A stretch of DNA of 64,000 nt, taken from Rubrivivax albus (GTDB taxonomy: Bacteria > Pseudomonadota > Gammaproteobacteria > Burkholderiales > Burkholderiaceae_C). The position numbers and the translations under genes were made by a program. Positions 21,636 to 30,700 of this stretch are shown one piece after another. The notes under the pieces were generated by a model. The model made no database searches, was not told the origin of the DNA, and was given only the letters and a program-made list of their open reading frames with translations. How positions within the stretch are numbered: the first letter of the stretch is position 1; each line of letters starts with the position of its first letter. Location of the stretch: positions 186,001 to 250,000 of the forward strand of contig NZ_SACT01000006.1 of NCBI RefSeq assembly GCF_004016515.1, given 5' to 3'.

Positions 21636-22624
21636 GCGGCCACGGGCACCAGGAAGTCGCGCCCGATGCCGGCACCCAGGTCGTTGACGCGGTCGAGGAA
21701 CTGCGTCAGGTAGGCGTGCAGGCCGGTGGCCAGGATCTCGTCGATGCGGCCGAACTGCAGGTCCGCGCTCAGCCGGCCGGCCTTGCGCAGCGTTTCGCCG
21801 CTCTGGTCGTTGGCCACCTGGCGCAGGTTGGCCTGCACCTCGTTGATGCAGGCCGCCAGCGAGCGCGGCATGTCCGGGCGCAGGATCAGCAGTTCCGCCA
21901 CGCGCTCGGGCCGGATCACGTTGCGGTAGACCTTGCGGTAGATCTCGAAGCCGGAGACCGAGCGCAGCACCGCCGCCCAGTGGTAGAAGTCCAGCTCCAG
22001 CGGCGTGGCCGGGCCGTGCAGCGGCTGCTGGCCGGTGGATTCCGGCCCGAAGAAGTCCGCCTGCGCCGTCAGCGCATGGAACTTCACGTCCAGCAGCCGT
22101 GCGGTGTTGTCGGCGCGTTCCAGGAAGGTGCCGATGCGCAGGAAGTGCAGCGACTCGTCCATCAGCATCGTGCCCACGGTGACACCGCGGCTGAGGTGGG
22201 AACGGAACTTGACCCACTCGAACAGTTCGGCCGGATCGCGCTCGAAGTCACCGCTCTTGAGCAGGCGGTTGAACTCCAGCCAGGTCTGGTTCTGCGTTTC
22301 CCAGACCTCGGTGGTCAGCGCGCCGCGCACGGCACGCGCGTTCTCGCGCGCCGCGCGCAGGCAGTTCCAGATGCTGCTGAGGTTGGCCTCGTCGCGGACC
22401 ATGAAGTCCATGACGTTGCGCGCATTGACCTCGTCGTGCTTCTCGTGGAAGTACGGTGTGAGCTCGCTGATCGACAGCAGGCCGCGCCAGCCGGACTCGG
22501 CCATGTCGGCCGATTGCGGCAGCAGCGAGGTCTCGTAACTGACGTTGAGCATGCGGGCGGTGTTTTCGGCCCGCTCCATGTAGCGCGCCATCCAGAAGAG
22601 ATGGTCTGCGGTCCTAGACAGCAT
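21632..22624 (-). CDS. Alpha-E domain protein
   Basis: 330 residues, mostly helical, with the family opening MLSRTADHLFWMARYMERAENTARML. A second copy of the same helical signature is RIGTFLERADNTARLLDVKF. Alpha-E proteins occur beside circularly permuted ATP-grasp ligases and transglutaminase-like proteases in a predicted peptide or amide-forming system whose product is unknown. Its neighbours upstream are exactly those genes. Start codon has GGAGGA eight bases ahead. Its first 16 codons are duplicated about 145 bp upstream, and its stop overlaps hoxF. Confidence 0.88.
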   Translation of the reverse strand: MLSRTADHLFWMARYMERAENTARMLNVSYETSLLPQSADMAESGWRGLLSISELTPYFHEKHDEVNARNVMDFMVRDEANLSSIWNCLRAARENARAVRGALTTEVWETQNQTWLEFNRLLKSGDFERDPAELFEWVKFRSHLSRGVTVGTMLMDESLHFLRIGTFLERADNTARLLDVKFHALTAQADFFGPESTGQQPLHGPATPLELDFYHWAAVLRSVSGFEIYRKVYRNVIRPERVAELLILRPDMPRSLAACINEVQANLRQVANDQSGETLRKAGRLSADLQFGRIDEILATGLHAYLTQFLDRVNDLGAGIGRDFLVPVAA

Positions 22625-22769
22625 GGCGGTCCTCCATCAGGCCGAAAACACCGCTGCGCGCTGGCGCGCGCGCCGGTGTTGTGACTTCGCCTCTGGCGCT
22701 GCGCGCCAGACCGGCCCGCTTCATGTAGCGCGCCATCCAGAAGAGATGGTCGGCAGTGCGTGACAGCAT
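22614..22769 (-). pseudogene. Truncated duplicate of the alpha-E gene start
   Basis: An open frame of 51 codons whose first 16 residues (MLSRTADHLFWMARYM) are identical to the start of the alpha-E protein. It has its own ribosome site (AAGGAGGA before the ATG at 22769). After codon 16 it continues KRAGLARSARGE, shows no family resemblance, and stops at TAG inside the first codons of the intact gene. Nucleotide identity is complete over a 30-base core (GACCATCTC..CGCTACATG). It may be a recombination scar, or a leader peptide coupling translation to the intact gene. Confidence 0.65.
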
Positions 22770-22784
22770 GGGTTCAGTCCTCCT

Positions 22785-24218
22785 TCACGCTTCCAGGACC
22801 CAGGTGTCCTTGGTCCCCCCGCCCTGCGACGAGTTGACGACCAACGAGCCTTCCTTCAGCGCCACCCGCGTGAGCCCGCCCGGCACCATGCGCACACTGG
22901 TGCCCGACAGCACGAAGGGCCGCAGATCGATGTGGCGCGGCGCGATGCCCGCCTCCACGTAGGTGGGGCAGGTGGACAGCGACAGCGTGGGCTGGGCGAT
23001 GTAGTTCGCCGGGTTGGCCTCCAGCACGGCGCGGAACTCGGCGATCTCGGCCTTGGTGGCCGCCGGGCCCACCAGCATGCCGTAGCCACCGGCGCCATGC
23101 ACCTCCTTGATGACGAGCTCCGACATGTGGGCCAGCACGTAGGCCAGGTCCTCGGTCTTGCGGCACATCCAGGTGGGCACGTTGTTGAGGATGGGCTTCT
23201 CGCCGAGGTAGAACTCGATCATCGCCGGCACGTACGGATAGATGCTCTTGTCGTCGGCGATGCCGGTGCCGATGGCGTTGCTCAGCGTGATGTTGCCGCG
23301 GCGGTAGACGTCCAGCAGACCGGCGCAGCCGAGCGTGCTGTCGGGGCGGAAGGCCATCGGGTCGAGGAAGTCGTCGTCGACCCGCCGGTAGATCACGTCC
23401 ACGCGGCGCGGGCCCTGGGTGGTGCGCATGTAGACGAAGCCGTCGCGCACGAACAGGTCCTGCCCCTCGACCAGTTCCACGCCCATCTGCTGGGCCAGGA
23501 AGGCGTGCTCGAAGTAGGCGCTGTTGTACATGCCGGGCGTGAGCACCACCACGTTGGGCTCGGCCACGCCGGGCGGCGCCACGCTGCGCAGCGTGTCCAG
23601 CAGCAGGTCGGGGTAGCGCGCCACCGGCGCGATTCGGTGCAGGCTGAACAGCTCGGGGAACAGCCGCATCGTCATCTTGCGGTTCTCGAGCATGTAGCTC
23701 ACGCCGCTGGGCACGCGCAGGTTGTCTTCCAGCACGTAGTACAGGCCCTTGCCGCTGTCGTCGGCGGCGCGCACGATGTCGATGCCGGCGATGTGCGAAT
23801 ACACGCCACCCGGCACGTCCACGCCGGCCATCTCGCGCCGGTACTGGCTGTTGCCCAGCACCTGCTCGGCGGGCACGATGCCGGCCTTCAGGATCTCCTG
23901 GTCGTGGTAGATGTCGTGCAGGAAGCGGTTGAGCGCCGTCACGCGCTGGCGCAGGCCGGCCTGCATCTCGTTCCACTCGTGTCGAGGGATCACGCGCGGG
24001 ATCAGGTCGAACGGGATCAGGCGTTCCGTACCCGAGCCGTCCTCGTCCTTGGCGCCGTAGACGGCGAAGGTGATGCCCACGCGGCGGAAGATCAGTTCCG
24101 CCTCGGCCCGTTGCGCCTGCATCACCTCGGGCGGCTGCTGGGCCAGCCAGCGGGCGTAGGTTTCGTAGTGTTCTCGCACCTGGCCGTCGGCCGTGTGCAT
24201 CTCGTCGAAAGGTTTCAT
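22785..24218 (-). CDS. Circularly permuted ATP-grasp protein (DUF404/DUF407)
   Basis: 477 residues, the family's usual length. Recognisable stretches include GITFAVYGAKDEDGSGTERLIPFDLIPR near residue 60, NSQYRREMAGVDVPGG, VLEDNLRVPSGVSYMLENR and the C-terminal HGAGGYGMLVGP with KEGSLVVNSSQGGGTKDTW. The permuted ATP-grasp fold is predicted to ligate an amine to a carboxylate at the expense of ATP. It sits between a transglutaminase-like protease (ATGA overlap) and the alpha-E gene, the standard trio. Substrate unknown. Confidence 0.9.
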   Translation of the reverse strand: MKPFDEMHTADGQVREHYETYARWLAQQPPEVMQAQRAEAELIFRRVGITFAVYGAKDEDGSGTERLIPFDLIPRVIPRHEWNEMQAGLRQRVTALNRFLHDIYHDQEILKAGIVPAEQVLGNSQYRREMAGVDVPGGVYSHIAGIDIVRAADDSGKGLYYVLEDNLRVPSGVSYMLENRKMTMRLFPELFSLHRIAPVARYPDLLLDTLRSVAPPGVAEPNVVVLTPGMYNSAYFEHAFLAQQMGVELVEGQDLFVRDGFVYMRTTQGPRRVDVIYRRVDDDFLDPMAFRPDSTLGCAGLLDVYRRGNITLSNAIGTGIADDKSIYPYVPAMIEFYLGEKPILNNVPTWMCRKTEDLAYVLAHMSELVIKEVHGAGGYGMLVGPAATKAEIAEFRAVLEANPANYIAQPTLSLSTCPTYVEAGIAPRHIDLRPFVLSGTSVRMVPGGLTRVALKEGSLVVNSSQGGGTKDTWVLEA

Positions 24219-25216
24219 CTGCTTGGCTCCTGCCCTGCCAGGGCGACAGCAACTCCCGTGCCGTCGGTCGGGTCATTCTGCGTGACGAGCGCGGGCGCGG
24301 CCGGATCAGCGATGCGGCGCGTGTGCACGCCCACGGCCAGCGCGTGCGCGCCGCCGCCGCGGATCACGCCACGCAGCGGCGCCACGTCGGCGTAGTCGCG
24401 GCCCACGGCCAGGCGCACGTGGTCGGTGGCCGGCACCAGGTCGTTGGTGGGGTCCAGGTCGAGCCAGCCGTCGGCCGGCACGCCGGCGGTGTCCGGCGCC
24501 CACACCTGCACCCAGGCGTGCGACGCGTCGGCGCCCACCAGCGCGGGCTGGCCGGCGGCCGGCGTGGTGAGCAGGTAGCCGCTGACGTAGCGTGCCGGCA
24601 GCCCGAGCATGCGCAGCGCGCCGGCCAGCAGGTGGGCGAAATCCTGGCACACGCCGCGTCGCCGGGCGAAGGACTCGGCCAGCGGCGTGTCCACCAGCGT
24701 GGCGTTGCCGTCGTAGCGGAACTCGGCGTGCAGGCGGTGCATGAGGTCCAACGCGCCGGCGGCCACGGGGCGGCCAGGCGGGAAGCTAGGCTGGGCCCAG
24801 GCTCGCAGCACCTCCAACCGCGGCACCCGCGGCGACGGCAGCGTGAACTCCACCGCCGGCTCGAACGGCGCCCGCGCCACGTAGCGCAGGCGAGGCACCA
24901 CCGAGTCCCACGCCGGGCCGGCGTCGGCCTGCAGGCGCGCGAAACGCGGCGCCACACCGACCACGCTGGTGGCCCGCACCGTGAGCCGTCGGTGCGGCAC
25001 GATGACGGCGAAGCTGCTGCGCCGGTTGCCGAAGACATCGGTCTCGTCGTGGCGCTCGTCGGGCGCGGGGTCGACCGTCAGCACGCTAGAGACCACCTGC
25101 TGCGCCGCATCGGCCAGCGGCATCAGGTGCGCCAGGTGAAGCGCCGGCGAGACCAGCGCGGCGTAGTCGTACCGGGTCTCGTGGGTGACCTCCAGCCAGG
25201 ACCACGTCATCGTCAC
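24215..25216 (-). CDS. Transglutaminase-like cysteine protease-fold protein
   Basis: 333 residues from a GTG that overlaps the stop of the fused gene upstream; an ATG at 25210 is an alternative. The N-terminal ETRYDYAALVSPALHLAHL is the bacterial transglutaminase N-domain. The catalytic triad appears as Cys in RRGVCQDFAHLL, His in DASHAWVQVW and Asp in WLDLDPTND. No signal peptide. It would cut or exchange an amide bond, perhaps reversing or trimming the product of the ATP-grasp partner. Its last four bases overlap the ATP-grasp start. Confidence 0.9.
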   Translation of the reverse strand: MTMTWSWLEVTHETRYDYAALVSPALHLAHLMPLADAAQQVVSSVLTVDPAPDERHDETDVFGNRRSSFAVIVPHRRLTVRATSVVGVAPRFARLQADAGPAWDSVVPRLRYVARAPFEPAVEFTLPSPRVPRLEVLRAWAQPSFPPGRPVAAGALDLMHRLHAEFRYDGNATLVDTPLAESFARRRGVCQDFAHLLAGALRMLGLPARYVSGYLLTTPAAGQPALVGADASHAWVQVWAPDTAGVPADGWLDLDPTNDLVPATDHVRLAVGRDYADVAPLRGVIRGGGAHALAVGVHTRRIADPAAPALVTQNDPTDGTGVAVALAGQEPSR

Positions 25217-27765
25217 ACCGCCTGCATGCGCTGGTCCTCGGTGGCCAGCGCGAAGTAGCGTTCGCCGATGGCGTCGGCCAGCCGTTCGCCGGCACGCGCC
25301 AGGTCGCGCGACAGGGTCAGCAGCCGTGCGGCGATGGCGGCATCGTCCAGGCCACGCAGCTCGTCCGGCGTCAGCCCTGCACCGGCTGTCGGCAGCAGGG
25401 CCAGCAGCGGCTCGGCCCCCGCCTCCCCGCCCGGCAGCTTGCGCAGCTCGGTGCGCAGGCGGCGCAGCACGCCGGCATAGGCGCGCGGGTTGGTGTCGTC
25501 CATGACCAGCAGGTCGGCCACGGCCAGCAGGTCCTCGTGGCGCTGATAGCGGGCGCGAAAGGTGATGGCGCTGTCGAAGAGCTCCAGCAGCAGGTCGATG
25601 CCGGCCACGCTGGCCAGCGCGCCGCCGGCCAGGAAGGCCTCGAAGCGCACCGCCACGCCGATCAGGCGGTCGAGCAGGCGGCCGATGGTCAGAAAGCGCC
25701 AGCCGTGGTCGCGCGTCATGCGGTCGGTCTGCGCGCCGGTGACGGCGCCGAGCTGCAGCGCCAGCCGCTCCAGGGCCTCGCCGGCCTGCGTGCGGTCAGG
25801 CACGGTGCTGCCAGGCAACTCCAGGGCCGCGGCGAAGTCCTCGCCCATGCGCCGGATCAGCGACCACTGCTCGGCCGACAACCGTTCGCGCAGCGCCTGC
25901 GAGGCCTGTGCCAGCGCCTGCAGGTTGAAGGCCACGCTCCAGGCACCGCCCCCCTGCGGCTGGCCGATGGCCGACAGCAGTGCGCGCTCGAACACCGCCG
26001 GCGACTGCAGCAGCGACGGCACGCCCTCCGGCACCAGGCCCTTGCGCACCGCCAGCGCGGTCAGCGTGGCCAGCACCGGCTCGCCGGCGTCGCTGTCGGC
26101 GTCGATCAGGTCCAGCACCACACGCGCCAGGCGCACCAGCTGCTCGGTGCGCTCGGTGTAGCGGCCCAGCCAGAACAGGTTCTCGGCGGTGCGGCTGGTG
26201 ACGGGCCGGCGGCGGCCGAGGATGTCCTCCACCTGCAGGCGGCTGGGCAGCATCGAGAACTCGTCGACGCGGCCGCTGGTCATGACCCAGGTGTCCAGGC
26301 TCGAGCCGCCGCGCTGCATCGACACGCTGCCGTCGGCCCGCTGTGCCACACGCGTCATGCCACCGGGCAGCACGTGCCAGCGGCCCAGGGCGTCGGCGAT
26401 GGCGTAGACGCGCAGCAGCGCCGGTCGCGGCAGGGCCCGGCCTGCCGCCCAGATCGGCGTGCGCGAGAACGGCAGCCGGCCCTGCACCGTCCAGGCGTCC
26501 GGGTCGGCGTCGATGATCTCCGGTGGTGCATCGTGCACCTGCGAGGTGCGCCCGCTGCGCGGAAAGGTGCTGCGCACCAGCTTGTCGGGCGTGCGGGCCA
26601 CCACGTCGGGGCGCACGCCGGCCCAGGCGGCGGCTTCGCCGCACCACCAGGTGGGCAGCGCCGGCATCAGCAGGTTCTGGCCGAGCAGGCGCTGCGCGAT
26701 CCCGGGCAGGAAACCCTGCAGCGCCGGCGTCTCCAGGAAGCCGCTGCCCAGCGCGTTGGCCATCACGACGTTGCCCGCACGCGCCGCCTGCAGCAGGCCG
26801 GGCACGCCCAGCGCGGATTCGGGGCGCAGCTCCAGCGGGTCGCACCAGGCGTCGTCCACGCGGCGCAGCACACCGTGCACCGGCTCCAGGCCATCCACGG
26901 TCTTCAGGAACAGGCGCTCGGCGCGCACCGTCAGGTCGCTGCCCTCCACCAGCGGCAGGCCGAGGTAGCGCGCCAGGTAGGCCTGCTCGAACCAGGTCTC
27001 GCTGTACGGCCCGGGGGTCAGCAGCACGATGCGCGGCGCGTGCCCGCCAGCCACGTCCTGCGCCCGCTGGTCCAGCGCGTCGATCAGGCGCCGGTAGCTC
27101 GACGCGATGTGCTGCACGCGCAGTTCGCGGAAGGCGTCGGGGAACTGGCGCGAGATCGTGAGCCGGTTGTGCATCACGTAACCCAGGCCCGACGGGCCCT
27201 GCGTGCGCTGCGCCACCAGCCACCACTGGCCGTCGGCCCCGCGCGCGATGTCGAAGGCCACGATGTGCAGCCGCTGGCCGCCGGCCGGCACCACGCCGTG
27301 CAGCGGCCGCAGGTAGCCCGGGTGGCGCAGCAGCAGCGACGGCGGCAGCAGGCCGTCGTGCAGCAGCCGGCGCGGGCCGTAGCAGTCGGCCAGCACGGCT
27401 TCCAGCAGCGCGGCACGCTGCAGCACGCCGGCCTCGATGGTGGCCCAGTCCACCGGGTCGATCAGCAGCGGCAGCAGCTCCAGGCTCCAGGGCCGCACCG
27501 CGGCGCCGGCGTCGGAGAACACGTTGTGCGTGACCCCGTCCTGTCGCAGCTGGCGCGCCACCTGCATGACGCGCCGGTCCAGCGCCTCGGCGTCGTCGGG
27601 CACGCAGCGGGCGAAGCGTTCCCAGGCGGGTCGCGACCGGCCGTCGGCGCCGCGCAGTTCATCCCAGACCCCGGCTTCCACCGGCGGCGCGTGGCGCAGC
27701 AGCGCGTCCAGCGCCGCGCTGCCTTCGCCGGCAGGGTCGAACGGGAGCGAGGTCTGCTGGCTCAA
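25213..27765 (-). CDS. Fused circularly permuted ATP-grasp and alpha-E protein
   Basis: 850 residues. Residues 1 to about 500 are a permuted ATP-grasp domain (IVLLTPGPYSETWFEQAYLARYLGLPLVEG, SGFLETPALQGFLPG, GGMTRVAQRADG). Residues from about 510 onward are an alpha-E domain beginning SRTAENLFWLGRYTERTEQLVRL. This single chain corresponds to the two separate genes downstream at 22785-24218 and 21632-22624, so the locus holds both arrangements. It lies 27 bp after the large transglutaminase/DUF2126 gene and overlaps the small transglutaminase gene. Predicted cytosolic ligase; substrate unknown. Confidence 0.9.
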   Translation of the reverse strand: MSQQTSLPFDPAGEGSAALDALLRHAPPVEAGVWDELRGADGRSRPAWERFARCVPDDAEALDRRVMQVARQLRQDGVTHNVFSDAGAAVRPWSLELLPLLIDPVDWATIEAGVLQRAALLEAVLADCYGPRRLLHDGLLPPSLLLRHPGYLRPLHGVVPAGGQRLHIVAFDIARGADGQWWLVAQRTQGPSGLGYVMHNRLTISRQFPDAFRELRVQHIASSYRRLIDALDQRAQDVAGGHAPRIVLLTPGPYSETWFEQAYLARYLGLPLVEGSDLTVRAERLFLKTVDGLEPVHGVLRRVDDAWCDPLELRPESALGVPGLLQAARAGNVVMANALGSGFLETPALQGFLPGIAQRLLGQNLLMPALPTWWCGEAAAWAGVRPDVVARTPDKLVRSTFPRSGRTSQVHDAPPEIIDADPDAWTVQGRLPFSRTPIWAAGRALPRPALLRVYAIADALGRWHVLPGGMTRVAQRADGSVSMQRGGSSLDTWVMTSGRVDEFSMLPSRLQVEDILGRRRPVTSRTAENLFWLGRYTERTEQLVRLARVVLDLIDADSDAGEPVLATLTALAVRKGLVPEGVPSLLQSPAVFERALLSAIGQPQGGGAWSVAFNLQALAQASQALRERLSAEQWSLIRRMGEDFAAALELPGSTVPDRTQAGEALERLALQLGAVTGAQTDRMTRDHGWRFLTIGRLLDRLIGVAVRFEAFLAGGALASVAGIDLLLELFDSAITFRARYQRHEDLLAVADLLVMDDTNPRAYAGVLRRLRTELRKLPGGEAGAEPLLALLPTAGAGLTPDELRGLDDAAIAARLLTLSRDLARAGERLADAIGERYFALATEDQRMQAV

Positions 27766-27792
27766 GGTGCGTGTGTTCGGTCGGTGGCCGGA

Positions 27793-30700
27793 TCAGCGGC
27801 GGCGCAGGTCCAGCGTGAACGGGAACTCCAGGCTGGCCTGCGCTGGCGTCACCTGCAGTTGCCCCGGTGTGTGGCCCATCCGGAAGAAGCGCGCCAGGCG
27901 CCGGCTCTCGGCTTCGTAGGCGTTGACCGGGAAGGTGTCGTAGTTGCGACCGCCCGGGTGCGCCACGTGGTAGCGGCAGCCGCCCAGGCTGCGCTGCATC
28001 CAGGTGTCGACGATGTCGAAGGTCAGCGGCGCATGGCTGGCGATGGTGGGGTGCAGCGCCGACGGCGGCTGCCAGGCGCGGTAGCGCAGGCCGCAGACGA
28101 ACTCGCCCACGCGCCCGGTGGGCTGCAGCGGCAGTGCCTGGCCGTTGACGCTGACGACGTGGCGGTTGCCGTTGAGACCCGTGACCTTGACCTCCAGCCG
28201 CTCCAGCGACGAGTCGACATAGCGCACGGTGCCGCCGGGTGCACCCTCCTCGCCCATCACGTGCCAGGGCTCGAGCGCACTGCGCAGCGTCAGGTCGATG
28301 CCGGCCGCGGCCACCTCGCCGATGAGCGGGAAGCGGAATTCGAAGTGCGGTGCGAACCACGCCGGGTCGAAGGCGTAGCCGGCCTCGCGCAGCTCGGCCA
28401 GCACGTCGTCGAAGTCCTGCTGCACGAAGGTGGGCAGCAGGAATCGGTCATGCAGGCCGGTGCCCCAGCGCGTGAGCCGCGTGGTGCCACGGCCGGCGTA
28501 GGGCTCGCGCCAGAACCAGGCCACGAGGGCGCGCAGCAGCAGCTGCTGCGCCAGGCTCATGCGCGCATGCGGCGGCATCTCGAAGGCACGCAGCTCCAGC
28601 AGGCCCAGGCGGCCGGTGGGCCCGTCGGGCGAGTACAGCTTGTCGATGCAGAACTCGCTGCGGTGGGTGTTGCCGGTGACGTCGATCAGCAGGTTGCGCA
28701 GCGCGCGGTCCACGAGCCACGGCGGGACAGCACCCTCCGGCGGGGGCCCTTCCCCGCCGTGACCATGCTGGGCGAGCTGCCGCTCGATCTCGCGCAGCGC
28801 GATCTCCACCTCGTAGGGCTGGTCGTCGCGCGCCTCGTCGATGCGCGGGGCCTGGCTGGTGGGGCCGATGAACAGGCCGCTGAACAGGTAGCTCAGGCTC
28901 GGGTGGTTGTGCCACCAGGTCAGCAGGCTGGACAGCAGGTCGGGCCGGCGCAGGAAGGGGCTGTCCGACGGGGTGGCGCCACCCAGCACGAAGTGGTTGC
29001 CGCCCCCGGTGCCGGTGTGGCGGCCATCGAGCATGAACTTCTCGGTGGACATGCGCGACTGGTGTGCCGCCTCGTACAGGAACTCGGTGTGGTCGACGAG
29101 TTGATCCCAGTTCGAGGCCGGGTGGATGTTGACCTCCACCACGCCGGGGTCGGGCGTGACGGCCAGGGTCTTCAGCCGGGGATCGCGCGGTGGCGGGTAG
29201 CCCTCCATCACGATCTTCACGCCCAACTCGGCCGCCGTGGCCTCGATGGCGGCCACCAGTTCCAGGTAGTCCTCCAGGTGTTCCAGCGGCGGCATGAAGA
29301 TGTAGAGCACGCCGCTCTTGCCGCCCTGCTGCGCTTCGGCCTTGGGACCGTTGGCGCGCTGCGGGTCGCGAACCTCCACGCACAGCGCGGTGCGCGTGAG
29401 CCAACCCGCGGACTGGCCGCGCGCCGGGTAGGCGTCCGGCGCCTCGGCCGCCGCGTGGCGCGGCGCATGCGGGCCGGTCCAGCTCGTCGGGACGTCGCCC
29501 GGCAGCGGACCGACAGTGCCTGCGCCCGCCACCTCACCCGGCTGGCCCTGCACGGCCACCCGGCCGCCCTCGGCGAAGCCCAGGCCGACGGCATGCGCGT
29601 CGTAGCCGGGGCCGCCGATCTGCGGCCGAACGGTGGCCGGCAACGGGCCGCGCTCGGCGAAGGGGTCGGCCTCGAACAGGGCCTGGCGGTCGGCCGACTT
29701 GGCCCAGGGCAGCGAGTCCAGCGGCAGCCGGTAGCCCATCGGCGAATCTCCGGGGATCAGATACAGGCGCTCGTCGCGCACGAACCAGGGGCCGGTGATC
29801 CACTGCGGTCCGGTCATGCCGGTCAGCCATTCGCGCCGCAGCGGCAGCAGGTAGCCCACGGTCTTGTCCAGGCCCTGCATGAAGACGCGGCGCAGGCGGG
29901 CCCGCTCGAGCTCGTCGTCGAGCTTGGCGTCGAACGGGTCCACGTTCACCGGCAGCCGGCGTTCGCGCCACAGGTAGTACCAGGTGTCCTCGTAGCCGGG
30001 CTGGATGTACTGCGTGGGCAGGCCGAGCTTCTCGGTAAGCCGGACGATGAAGGCCTCGGCGTCGGCCTCGGTGTAGTGGTGCGGCTGGCGCTCGTCGGCG
30101 AACAGGCTCGGGTCGTGCCAGCAGGGCTGGCCGTCGGCGCGCCAGCAGATCGTCAGCGCCCAGCGCGGCAGCTGCTCGCCCGGGTACCACTTGCCCTGGC
30201 CGAAGTGCAGGAAGCCGCCCTGGCCATATTTCTGCAGCAGGCGGTGCGTCAGTTCGGTGGCGTAGCCGCGCTTGGTGGGGCCTAGGGCGTCGGTGTTCCA
30301 CTCGGCGCCGTCGCGGTCCACCGCGGAGACGAAGGTGGGCTCGCCGCCCATGGTCAGGCGCACGTCCTGCGCCTGCAGGTCGGCGTCCACCTGCGCGCCC
30401 AGGGCCACCACGCCGGCCCACTGGTCGTCGGTGTAGGGAAAGGTCACGCGCGGCGACTCGTGGATGCGGGTGACGGCCATGTGGTGCGAGAACGTCACCT
30501 CGCTCTTGTCCACCGCGCCGGTGATCGGGGCGGCACTGGAGGGTTCCGGCGTGCAGGCCACCGGGATGTGCCCCTCGCCCGCGAGCAGGCCGGACGTCGG
30601 GTCCAGCCCGATCCAGCCGGCGCCGGGCAGGTAGACCTCGCACCAGGCGTGCAGGTCGGTGAAGTCGACCTCGGTGCCGCTGGGGCCGTCGATGGCCTTG

